From JAJEBT01 sp965214975 (lineage in GTDB: Bacteria; Pseudomonadota; Alphaproteobacteria; MPNO01; UBA830): a stretch of 64,000 nucleotides of DNA. Under the pieces are notes generated by a model. The model saw nothing but the letters and a program-made list of their open reading frames with translations. It was not told where the DNA came from and did no database searches. This document shows, one piece after another, positions 43,376 to 50,897 of the stretch. The stretch is from the NCBI GenBank assembly GCA_965214975.1, contig OZ244055.1, positions 1,178,001 to 1,242,000 of the forward strand. The letters run 5' to 3'. Each line of letters begins with the position of its first letter. Position 1 is the first letter of the stretch. Made by a program: the position numbers and the translations under genes.

Positions 43376-44466
43376 TCACGTGATGTTGTCCCAGGCCTCG
43401 ATGAAGTCGATGCCGGCCTTGTATCCTTGCCATGCCTGCCGGATTTTCCCGGTTCCGGGGAAGGGCTGGCGCTTGCCGGGACGGAAGCCCGCGACGCGCG
43501 CGAGACCAGCCAGGCAGGTGCGGATGCCGGGAGGCTTTTCGGGCGGCGCCTGGATGATGCCGCGATGCTTGAGCCAGACATGGAGCACGTCGATTCCGTG
43601 CCCGGTGAAGAGTTCGCTCGTGGACAGGAGAGGCCTGTCGCGGGCGAGGCGCCCGAGGTTCATGACACGCCAGGCGGTGACGGCGTCGAAGGCGAGGCAC
43701 TTCCGCAGGTCGCCGGTGCCGTCGGGCCTGCGCTCCCCGACGCGCGTGCCGACCTTGAGGAGCCTGAAGTGTTCCTCGATGGTTCAGCGCGCCTCGTGCC
43801 ACGAGACGACGCGCCGGGCGTTGGCAGGGTCGGCCCCGCCCTCGGTGGCGATCAGGAGCCAGTGGGGCGGGTCGCGGCCCTTTGGCGGCGCGGACTCGCG
43901 GGCTGGAACGGCGAGCACGAGCAGCGGCGCGAGTTCGATCCTGTCACTCGGCGGCGCCAGTTCGACGGCGGCGGCGCGCAGTTCGAGGCGGGCCTTGCGG
44001 CCTTGGCGCCTGCGGGGGCCGCCGCAGGGGCGGATCGCGATCTTCCTGGTGCCCGGCACCGGCTGCGTCGCCATGAAGTCCCGCAGCTCCGGCGTGCCGC
44101 CGGCCGCGACGACCCGGTGCCGCCGGCTGCGGTCGGAGCGGACCGGAAGCCTGCCGCCGCACAGCCAGCGCACGCTTTCGCTTTCCCCGTCGCCGCCGTC
44201 GCGCTGGCTGGCGTTGAGCTCGAACACCCCGAGCGGGCGGCGTCCCTCGCCGACCGCAAGCCCGACCTGAGCGCGGATACCCCGCGTTCCCGAGCCGCCG
44301 CCGCCGATGTCCACCAGCCCCGTCGTCCTGCGATAGCCGTTGCAATTCAGCGTCGTGGTGTCCTGAAGAGCGAGAACTACCGGCTCCAGCCGGCAGCGGC
44401 TGACCGTCGCTTCCCGGTGGGGCTGGAGAATGTCGTCCATGCTGATCCTGTCACTGGACAGCAGGC
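43376..44466 (-). pseudogene. IS4-type transposase remnant, in-frame TGA and truncated N-terminus
   Basis: One minus-strand frame reads LLSSDRISMDDILQPH, then VLALQDTTTLNCNGYR, PLGVFELNA and ESESVRWLCGG, ending at VVSWHEAR before a TGA at 43784-43786; it continues in the same frame as TIEEHFRLLKVGTRVGERR and MNLGRLARDRPLLSTSELF to a TGA at 43376. LQDTT is the DDE catalytic-strand motif of IS4 transposases and HFRLLKVGTRVGERR the Y-(2)-R-(3)-E-(6)-K-like region. The stop replaces the tryptophan usual in RW-xIEE. About 80-100 N-terminal residues are missing; homology ends where an IS66 fragment begins. Terminal inverted repeats were not found by eye. Confidence 0.75.
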
Positions 44467-44469
44467 GGG

Positions 44470-44720
44470 ATCCCGCGTTTCCTCGGCGACCTCCGCGTTC
44501 CGTTCACCAACAACGAGGCCGAGCGCGATCTCCGGGTGGGCAAGCTGCGCCAGAAGATCCCGGGAGGCTTCCGCTCGACGCAGGGCGCCCATGACTTCGC
44601 CAGCCTGAGCTCCGGCATCTCCACCGCCCGAAAGCAGCGCTGGAACGTCCTCGAAACCCTGGCGTGTCCCGAGCCGCTGAAACTGGTCCCGAAACCGCGC
44701 CTCCGAAACCCGCCGGCCCG
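44470..44720 (+). mobile_element. IS66-family transposase C-terminal fragment
   Basis: Plus-strand frame with RFLGDLRVPFTNNEAERD and LRVGKLRQKIPGGFRSTQGA, then ISTARKQRWNVLETL. PFTNN-AERDLR...K-RQKI-GGFR is the highly conserved C-terminal block of IS66 TnpC. Only about 80 residues remain, with no TnpA/TnpB genes, and the left edge directly abuts the N-terminal break of the IS4 remnant. The frame runs on to 44844 in unrelated Pro/Arg-rich sequence. Confidence 0.78.
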
Positions 44721-44840
44721 CGTCACCCGAGCCCCGCCCCCTGGTGAAACCAGACCTGGGCAGTTGCCGCCGGACAAGAAACGAGCCGTGCCGCCCGGTC
44801 CTGTCGGGCACGCCCCGGCAGGCCGGGGTCGCGCCTGGCC

Positions 44841-45286
44841 GTGACGAAAAATCGCGATCACCGCGTCCCGGTACAGTCGGCCAGTGTCACCACGGCCTTT
44901 CTCATGCTCGGTCGACGCCCGGATATTCGCGAATCGAGGATCCACCGTCACCACCGTCGCGCCGATGCGGTGCGCAAGCGCGAGATGCACGCAGTCGTGA
45001 ACCGGGTGGTCGAGGGTCAGCGCCAGACGCACCGCATCGGCGGAGACGACCTCGTCGTCGTTCCAGCGCACCGGCATGCCGGGCAACCAGGCCAGGGCAG
45101 CCCCTGCATCGGCGCGCTTGACCTGACCCAGGCGCGCCTTGCGCCATAGCGCACTGGGGATCTCGCAAGTCATCAGGCACGGCCGTGCAGCTCCCGCCCG
45201 CTCGCCGCCAGTTCCCGCACGGCATCCGAACCGGGCTCGTCGACCAGCAACTTGACCGCCACGCTCGCATCGACGACGAAGCGCAT
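44841..45286 (-). pseudogene. VapC-like PIN-domain toxin, frameshifted
   Basis: MRFVVDASVAVKLLVDEPGSD (start 45286, first catalytic Asp in VVDAS) ends early at LHGRA plus stop (about 45175). The rest continues in another frame as MTCEIPSALWRKARLGQV, LTLDHPVHDCVHLALAHR and GATVVTVDPRFANI, with the conserved E, the HP-x-x-D-C and V-D-x-R-F acidic residues of PIN ribonucleases. A single frameshift near 45173-45178 separates the halves, and the second half runs past the usual end without its own stop. The start is coupled to the antitoxin stop (TGATG). Confidence 0.8.
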
Positions 45287-45546
45287 CAGAAGCTGTTGCG
45301 ATGACCCTGGTCGCGGTCTTCGCGGATCAACACTTCCGCCGGGGTTTGCTGGCGACCCCCGGTCTTTTCCCGCAGCCGGTCCGACGCCTCCAGGAAGGCG
45401 GCGCGTTTCGCCGCCATGTCGTCGTAGGCGGCGCACTTCAGGATGTGGCGCACTTCGCCCTCCAGGGAGCGGTTGTTCGACGAAGCGCGCCGCTTGAGGC
45501 GGTCCACCACGTCGTCGTCAAGTCGTCTCACGTTGATCGTGGCCAT
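45286..45546 (-). CDS. VapB/FitA-like ribbon-helix-helix antitoxin
   Basis: 86 residues. N-terminal strand and helices ATINVRRLDDDVVDRLKRRA then SLEGEVRHILKCAA form the Arc-type DNA-binding domain of FitA-like antitoxins; the C-terminal tail (EVLIREDRDQGHRNSF) would wrap the toxin. The reading frame is intact even though the partner VapC is frameshifted, so this may be an orphaned antitoxin that can still bind DNA or neutralise related toxins. Overlaps the toxin start by one base. Confidence 0.85.
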   Translation of the reverse strand: MATINVRRLDDDVVDRLKRRASSNNRSLEGEVRHILKCAAYDDMAAKRAAFLEASDRLREKTGGRQQTPAEVLIREDRDQGHRNSF

Positions 45547-45754
45547 CGTCCTGCCTCCAATCTTGCCATCATGTTTTCAGCGCTTCGTTGCGGCGCATGC
45601 AAGCCCCCGCGGGAAGGAACATTTTCTGTCGTGACCGAGTGCCGGTGGCGGGCGCGAATCCGCCTGCCATGCGATCAATATCCGCTTCCCGAAGCACGAA
45701 CCGACCCCCGGATCGACGAAATACGCTCCCCAACGCCCTGTCGGACAGGCCGGC

Positions 45755-46380
45755 TCACCCGTCGCCGGACAATTGATCAGCCCTGCGCTTGATGCGCTGG
45801 CGGTCCGTGAAGTTCCAGCCCGCGAAGCTCGCCCGGTGCATCCGGTCGGGCGCGAAGGCGACCCGCACCACCCCGGTCCGAACCTTGCCCTGGGTCGTCA
45901 CCTGCATCGCGAAGCGACGCTAGTCCGCCAGCATCCCGTCGTGGGGCGAGGACGGATGGCCGGGACCGTCACCCGGCAGGGCAGGCCCTCGATCAGCTCG
46001 AGGAGCGCGACGTGTCCCCGTCTCGAAGCGGTAGCGCCGCGCCGAACTCCGGGTCGCGTGCGGACAGGGCGGATCGCTGCAACCCGGCTCCGGCCCCGGG
46101 AACGAGGCTAGGAAGGCATGGGCGCAGCCGTGCACCAGCTCCCACGAGGGGTGGCCCCCGAAGGCCTCGGGCGCCCGCTCGTCGCGGTCGATGCCGATCG
46201 AGCGCATGGCCGCCGGCTTGCGGTCGTCAGCACCCTGCCTCCAATGCGGCTCTCGATGCAAACCGAGTGCGGCGGCATCAGCGCAACCGTCGCCTGGAAC
46301 GAACCGCTCGTCGCCTGCGATCCGAAATACTCCACGGGCCGCTCCTCCCCACCGGAGGGCAACCCATGACTCGCAAGCAT
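45755..46380 (-). pseudogene. D12-class DNA adenine methylase, multiply broken
   Basis: Minus-strand pieces in at least two frames: PVEYFGSQATSGSFQATVAL and MPPHSVCIESRIGG (about 46340-46240), MRSIGIDRDERAPEAF, HPSWELVHGCAHAFLASF and CSDPPCPHATRSSARRYRFE (about 46210-46010), then DGMLAD with a TAG at 45920-45922 where the family has tryptophan, RRFAMQVTTQGKVRTGVV and FAGWNFTDRQRIKRRADQ to a TGA at 45755. SDPPC is the DPPY catalytic motif with Y changed to C. The pattern is that of phage-type adenine methylases; the gene is clearly dead. 45547-45754 holds nothing I recognise. Confidence 0.65.
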
Positions 46381-46860
46381 GGTCGAGCATGGTGCACTAC
46401 GCGAGCAGGCGCCGCCTCCGCGGCGACAGTTGCCGGCACGCCGTCACCGGAGATGGAGTGTCTGGGCAGTTACCAGAAAACGGATGATGGTGCGGCCTGT
46501 GGCTGACACCTCGCGTTTCTCCCGGACACCCGCACCGCGATCTCTTCGCGGCCAGCGCGCACGTGGAGCGCGGGTTGGGCGCCGACAAGGGAAAAGGGCG
46601 AAGCCGGGAGCACCGGTGCCGCAGTCACGAAACAGAGCCTGAGAATGGCACAGGATCCGGCCGATTGCCGGCGCCCCCGGAGCCCGCGGACCGCCGCGAC
46701 GGCATGGACGGGACCGCCCCGACCCGCCTGGAAAAAGGGTTCCCGGCCGGCGTGCGCGGTCCCGGTTCGCGCTCGACTCGACTTTCCGTCCGCGTTAGAA
46801 CATGACGCCTTCGGGGCGTTTCCGCCCTTCCCGTCCGGAAATCCACGCGGGGTTCTCGAG
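46381..46860. other. gene-free stretch before the antiporter operon
   Basis: About 480 bp with only Arg/Ser/Pro-rich open frames that lack ribosome-binding sites and do not look protein coding. It forms the right edge of the decayed accessory region and must contain the promoter of the Mrp-like operon, but no convincing -35/-10 pair is visible. Confidence 0.5.
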
Positions 46861-47358
46861 TTGGTGCATGCGCTGTCGCTGGGCCTGATCCTGTTCGGGA
46901 CATGGCTTCTGCTGTCGGGGATCCTGGCTCCGCTGATCCTCGTCCTCGGCCTCGCCTCCTGCGCGGCCGTCGTCGCGATCGCAGTCCGCATGGACGTCAT
47001 CGACCGGGAGGCCGTTCCCGTGCATCTCACCCTCGGGGCGATCGTCTACTGGCCGTGGCTCCTTTGGCAGGTCCTCAAGGCCAACGTCGACGTCGCGCGG
47101 CGCGTCTTCAGGCGCGAGCCGGACATCAGCCCCACGATGACCGCCCTGCAGGCGACCCAGAAATCCGACCTCGGCCGCGTCACCCTCGCCAACTCGATCA
47201 CGCTGACGCCGGGCACGATCTCCATCGATGTCGGCAACGACGGCCGCATCCTGGTCCACGCTCTCGCCCGCGAGGGCATCGATTCCCTCGGCGAGATGGA
47301 CCGGCGCGTCACGGCGATGGAAAGCATGGGCGCCGATGGGGGCGGCGAGCGGTGCTGA
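46861..47358 (+). CDS. mnhE: Mrp-type cation/proton antiporter subunit E
   Basis: About 165 residues; start uncertain (TTG 46861 or GTG 46864; no clear ribosome-binding site). LVHALSLGLILFGTWLLLSG opens the first membrane helix, followed by a second, then GAIVYWPWLLWQVLKANVDV and SDLGRVTLANSITLTPGTIS, the MrpE signature. The C-terminal soluble part follows. First gene of a ten-gene operon; it overlaps mnhF by 7 bp. Confidence 0.92.
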   Translation: MVHALSLGLILFGTWLLLSGILAPLILVLGLASCAAVVAIAVRMDVIDREAVPVHLTLGAIVYWPWLLWQVLKANVDVARRVFRREPDISPTMTALQATQKSDLGRVTLANSITLTPGTISIDVGNDGRILVHALAREGIDSLGEMDRRVTAMESMGADGGGERC

Positions 47359-47651
47359 CCGCCGCCACGCTCGCCATTCTGGTGACGATGGCGATGGCGC
47401 TCGCTCGCGCCTTCATGGGGCCGACGCTGTTCGACCGCATTCTCGCCGTCAACGTGTTCGGGACCAAGACCGTGCTGATGATCGCCGTCGTCGGCTTCCT
47501 GATGGGGAGGCCGGAGTTCATGGACATCGCGCTGGTCTACGCGCTGATCAATTTCGTGGCGGTCATCGCGCTGCTCAAGTACTTCAAGTACGGCACGCTC
47601 GCGATCGGCCCGGCCGACGACGCCGGCGAAGCGCCGCCGGAGAGGAACTGA
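47352..47651 (+). CDS. mnhF: Mrp-type antiporter subunit F
   Basis: 99 residues, GTG start inside the end of mnhE. Three helices with GPTLFDRILAVNVFGTKTVL (about 24-43), the conserved MrpF loop, then FMDIALVYALINFVAVIALL. The final A of its TGA is the first base of the mnhG ATG. Confidence 0.92.
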   Translation: MLTAATLAILVTMAMALARAFMGPTLFDRILAVNVFGTKTVLMIAVVGFLMGRPEFMDIALVYALINFVAVIALLKYFKYGTLAIGPADDAGEAPPERN

Positions 47652-47998
47652 TGGAAAGCGTCGCCGATCTCGCCTCGTGGTTCCTGCTGCTGGGCGGCTC
47701 GTTCTTCCTGCTCGCGGGCGGCCTCGGCATCCTCCGCATGCCGGACGTCTACACCAGAAGCCACGCCGCGGGCATCACCGACACGCTCGCCGCGATCATG
47801 ATCCTCGGGGGTCTCGCCTTCCAGTCGGGCTTCACCCTGGTCACCGTCAAGATTCTCCTGGTTCTGCTCTTCCTGCTCTTCACCAGCCCGACGGCGTCGC
47901 ATGCGCTGAACCACACGGCCTGGGAGCGCGGCCTGAAACCGGTTCTCGACAGCCCGTCGCCGGTCGAGCAGCCGAACGCCGGGGAGCCCGACGGCTGA
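47651..47998 (+). CDS. mnhG: Mrp-type antiporter subunit G
   Basis: 115 residues, three membrane helices. The MrpG signature GGLGILRMPDVYTRSHAAG (about 23-41) followed by KILLVLLFLLFTSPTASHAL is present. Coupled at both ends by one-base stop/start overlaps. Confidence 0.93.
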   Translation: MESVADLASWFLLLGGSFFLLAGGLGILRMPDVYTRSHAAGITDTLAAIMILGGLAFQSGFTLVTVKILLVLLFLLFTSPTASHALNHTAWERGLKPVLDSPSPVEQPNAGEPDG

Positions 47999-48561
47999 TG
48001 GACCAGGTGGTCGGGTTCACCCTGCTGACGTTCATGGCCGCGACGGTGTTCGCGATCGTGGTGCTGCGCAACCTCATGGCGGTCGCGATGCTCGGCGGGA
48101 TCTACAGCCTGCTCGCCGCCGCGGTGTTCGTGGTTCTCGACGCCGTGGACGTCGCCTTCACCGAGGCGTCCGTCGGCGCCGGCATCTCGACCATGCTGTT
48201 CATCGGAACGCTCGCGCTGACCACCCAGACCGAAAAGGCCCCGTCGCACAGGCCCTTCCTGCCGCTGTTCGTCGTTGTCGTGACGGGGGCGGTGCTGGTC
48301 TACGGAACGCTCGACATGGCGCGCTTCGGCGATCCCTCCGCCCCCGTCCACGTTCACGTCGCCCCCTACTATCTCGAGAACGCGCTGAAGGACACGGGCG
48401 TTCCCAACGTCGTCACGGCGGTGCTCGCGAGCTATCGCGGCTACGACACGCTCGGGGAGGTGACGGTCATCTTCACGGCGGGCATCGGCGTCATCATGCT
48501 GCTCGGCAGCTGGCGCAGGGAGACCCGGCCGTCTTCCGGGCGCCGGGAAGACGCCGCATGA
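47998..48561 (+). CDS. DUF4040/MbhD-MbhE-like antiporter subunit (detached C-terminal part of MrpA)
   Basis: 187 residues. FTLLTFMAATVFAIVVLRNL and MLGGIYSLLAAAVFVVLDAVD with FTEASVGAGISTMLFIGTLAL (about 55-78) are the DUF4040 signature; a second part (VVTAVLASYRGYDTLGEVTV) resembles MbhE and the end of MrpA. In ordinary Mrp systems these domains are fused to the C-terminus of MrpA; here they form a separate gene, the arrangement of Mbh-type systems. The gene overlaps mnhB by 4 bp. Confidence 0.88.
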   Translation: MDQVVGFTLLTFMAATVFAIVVLRNLMAVAMLGGIYSLLAAAVFVVLDAVDVAFTEASVGAGISTMLFIGTLALTTQTEKAPSHRPFLPLFVVVVTGAVLVYGTLDMARFGDPSAPVHVHVAPYYLENALKDTGVPNVVTAVLASYRGYDTLGEVTVIFTAGIGVIMLLGSWRRETRPSSGRREDAA

Positions 48562-48977
48562 GGGAGTATCTCGTCGTCCGGGTGGTCACCAAGCTGTTGC
48601 TGCCGTTCATTCTCCTGTTCGGGCTCTACGTGCAGTTCCACGGGGATTTCGGGCCGGGCGGGGGCTTCCAGGCGGGGGTGATCTTCGCCGCCGGCTTCAT
48701 TCTCTACGCGCTCGTCTTCGGGGTGCGCGCCGCCCAGGACATCCTGCCCGAGGGGACGCTCCGCGCCGGCATCGCGGGCGGCCTGCTGCTCTATGCCGGC
48801 GTCGGCGTCGTCTCGCTGGCGTTCGGAGAGAACTATCTCGACTACAGCGTTCTCGCGGCCGAGGCCAAGGAGGGCCAGCACATCGGAATCATCCTGATCG
48901 AGCTTGGCGTCGGCATCACCGTCGCCGCGGTGATGATGACGGTGTTCTTCACCTTCGCCGGCTGGCGCAGGAACTGA
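48558..48977 (+). CDS. mnhB: Mrp-type antiporter subunit B
   Basis: 139 residues, four helices. VTKLLLPFILLFGLYVQFHG and DFGPGGGFQAGVIFAAGFIL (about 9-49) are the MrpB signature (HG-x-x-x-PGGGFQ-G). The later LIELGVGITVAAVMMTVFF helix also fits. Start overlaps the preceding stop (ATGA). Confidence 0.93.
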   Translation: MREYLVVRVVTKLLLPFILLFGLYVQFHGDFGPGGGFQAGVIFAAGFILYALVFGVRAAQDILPEGTLRAGIAGGLLLYAGVGVVSLAFGENYLDYSVLAAEAKEGQHIGIILIELGVGITVAAVMMTVFFTFAGWRRN

Positions 48978-48993
48978 CGGAGCGGCCGGCGCC

Positions 48994-49359
48994 GTGCAGC
49001 ACGTCTGGGGACTCTACAACTACTGGATCGTGATCTTTCTCGCGATGGCGGGGCTGTACGTGGTCATCGCCCGCGGCAACCTGATCAAGAAGCTGATCGG
49101 CCTGAACGTCTTCCAAGCCTCGGTGTTCGTGCTCTACATCTCGTTCGGCAAGGTGTCCGGCGGGACGGCGCCGATCCTCGGCGCGGGTTTCGAGACCTAC
49201 TCCAACCCCCTGCCCCACGTCCTCATCCTCACCGCGATCGTGGTCGGCGTCGCGACCACGGCGCTCGGCCTCGCGCTCGTCGTCCGCATCCGGGCGGAAT
49301 ACGGCACCATCGAGGAGGACGAGATCAACGCCAGGGACGAAGCCGAAGCCGCGCGATGA
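48994..49359 (+). CDS. mnhC: Mrp-type antiporter subunit C (NuoK-like)
   Basis: 121 residues from a GTG. NuoK-like three-helix protein: GLYNYWIVIFLAMAGLYVVI, NLIKKLIGLNVFQASVFVLY and a third helix LPHVLILTAIVVGVATTALG, with the conserved acidic or polar residues reduced as in MrpC. The 3' end overlaps mnhD by 4 bp. Confidence 0.93.
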   Translation: MQHVWGLYNYWIVIFLAMAGLYVVIARGNLIKKLIGLNVFQASVFVLYISFGKVSGGTAPILGAGFETYSNPLPHVLILTAIVVGVATTALGLALVVRIRAEYGTIEEDEINARDEAEAAR

Positions 49360-50897
49360 AGTGGTTCCTGGAACACCTGCCCGCGCTGGTGATCGTGGCG
49401 CCGCTGGTCTGCTCGCCGCTGTGCATCCTGCTGCGCCGCCCCGCCCAGGGGTTCTGGATCGCGCTCGCCGCGACCTGGTTCTCCTTCGCCTGCGCCTGCC
49501 ACCTGATGCTCCGGGTCGTGGCGGAGGGGACGGTGTCGTACCACCTCGGCGGCTGGCCGCCCCCGATCGGCATCGAGTACCGCGTCGACGCGCTCAACGC
49601 GCTGGTGCTGCTGATCGTCTCCGGCATCGGTTCGGTCGTGGTCCCCTATTCCCGCAACGCGCAGATCGTCGAGGCGGTTCCCGCCCGCGCCTACCTGTTC
49701 TACGCCACCTATCTGCTCTGCCTGTGCGGTCTGATGGGTGTCGCGATCACGGGAGACGCCTTCAATCTCTTCGTGTTTCTCGAGATCTCGTCGCTGTCGT
49801 CCTACGCCCTGATCGCGCTCGGCTTCGACCGCCGGGCGCTGCCCTCCGCCTACCAGTACCTGATCATGGGAACCATCGGCGCGGCGTTCATCGTCATCGC
49901 CGTCGGCCTGCTCTACCAGGAGACCGGAACCCTCAACATGGCGGACATGGCCGAAAGGCTGCCGCGCGACCCGCCGGACACGACGGCGATCGCGGCGTTC
50001 GGCTTTCTGGTGATCGGCGCCGCCATCAAGATGGCGCTGTTCCCGCTGCACCAGTGGCTGCCCAACGCCTACGCCTACGCCCCGAACACGGTCTCGGCCT
50101 TTCTCGCGGCCACGGCGACCAAGGTGTCGGTCTACGTCCTGATCCGGTTCCTCTTCACGGTGTTCGGCGTGGAGTTCTCCTTCGGGGAGCTCCCGACCGG
50201 GCCGCTGCTCGCGACGCTCGCGGTGCTGGCGATGTTCATCGCGTCGATCGTCGCCTGCTTCCAGACCAACGCGAAGCGCCTTCTCGCCTATTCGTCGGTG
50301 GCCCAGATCGGCTACATAGTGCTCGGGGTGAGTCTGGTCACGGTGCTCGGGCTGCAGGCCGGCATCCTGCACCTGTTCAACCACGCGCTGATGAAAGGGC
50401 TCCTGTTCCTCGTGCTCGGAGCGGTCTTCTACCGCATCAGCTCTTCCGACATCGACGCCATGGCCGGTCTCGGGCGGCGGATGCCGTGGACGATGGCGGC
50501 CTTCGCCGCCGGGGGGCTGAGCCTGATCGGGGTGCCGCTGACCGCGGGATTCGTCAGCAAGTGGCACCTGATTCTCGCGGCTCTCGAAAGCGGCTGGTGG
50601 TTCGTCGCCGTGCTTGTCGTCGCGAGCTCCCTGATCGCGGTGATCTACGTGTGGCGGGTTCTCGAGGTGGCGTATTTCCGGGATCCGCCGCCCGGACCGG
50701 CGGCCGTCGCCGAGGCTCCGCTCACCCTGCTGGTTCCGGCCTGGGTTCTGGTGGCCGCGAATTTCTGGTTCGGCATCGACACGCGGCTGCCCGTGGGCAT
50801 GGCGCGGCGCGCCGCCGAAGCGCTTTTCGGGGACACGCCGCTGGCAATGGACACGGCGCGGCGCGCCGCCGGATCGCTTCTCGGGGCGACCCCGTGA
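49356..50897 (+). CDS. mnhD: Mrp-type antiporter subunit D (NuoM/N-like), copy 1
   Basis: 513 residues, about 14 membrane helices. Proton-channel residues are visible: glutamate in NLFVFLEISSLSSYALIALG, lysine in AAIKMALFPLHQWLPNAYAY and the second lysine in FLAATATKVSVYVLIRF; QTNAKRLLAYSSVAQIGYI is the broken-helix region. It is the first of three related subunits in the operon. The C-terminus contains an 18-codon tandem duplication (see the repeat at 50801). Overlaps the next subunit by 4 bp. Confidence 0.93.
   Translation: MKWFLEHLPALVIVAPLVCSPLCILLRRPAQGFWIALAATWFSFACACHLMLRVVAEGTVSYHLGGWPPPIGIEYRVDALNALVLLIVSGIGSVVVPYSRNAQIVEAVPARAYLFYATYLLCLCGLMGVAITGDAFNLFVFLEISSLSSYALIALGFDRRALPSAYQYLIMGTIGAAFIVIAVGLLYQETGTLNMADMAERLPRDPPDTTAIAAFGFLVIGAAIKMALFPLHQWLPNAYAYAPNTVSAFLAATATKVSVYVLIRFLFTVFGVEFSFGELPTGPLLATLAVLAMFIASIVACFQTNAKRLLAYSSVAQIGYIVLGVSLVTVLGLQAGILHLFNHALMKGLLFLVLGAVFYRISSSDIDAMAGLGRRMPWTMAAFAAGGLSLIGVPLTAGFVSKWHLILAALESGWWFVAVLVVASSLIAVIYVWRVLEVAYFRDPPPGPAAVAEAPLTLLVPAWVLVAANFWFGIDTRLPVGMARRAAEALFGDTPLAMDTARRAAGSLLGATP
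50801..50886 (+). repeat. 18-codon direct repeat at the C-terminus of MnhD copy 1
   Basis: Two 32-base units, 50801-50832 and 50855-50886, differ at only a few positions and are 54 bp apart, exactly 18 codons. They encode ARRAAEALFG and ARRAAGSLLG after the last membrane helix, so the extension is in frame and probably arose by slippage or unequal crossing over. Confidence 0.75.

Noticed and set aside
42481..44440. Alternative genetic code with TGA as tryptophan or cysteine
   Set aside because: TGA is the ordinary stop of many intact genes throughout the window.
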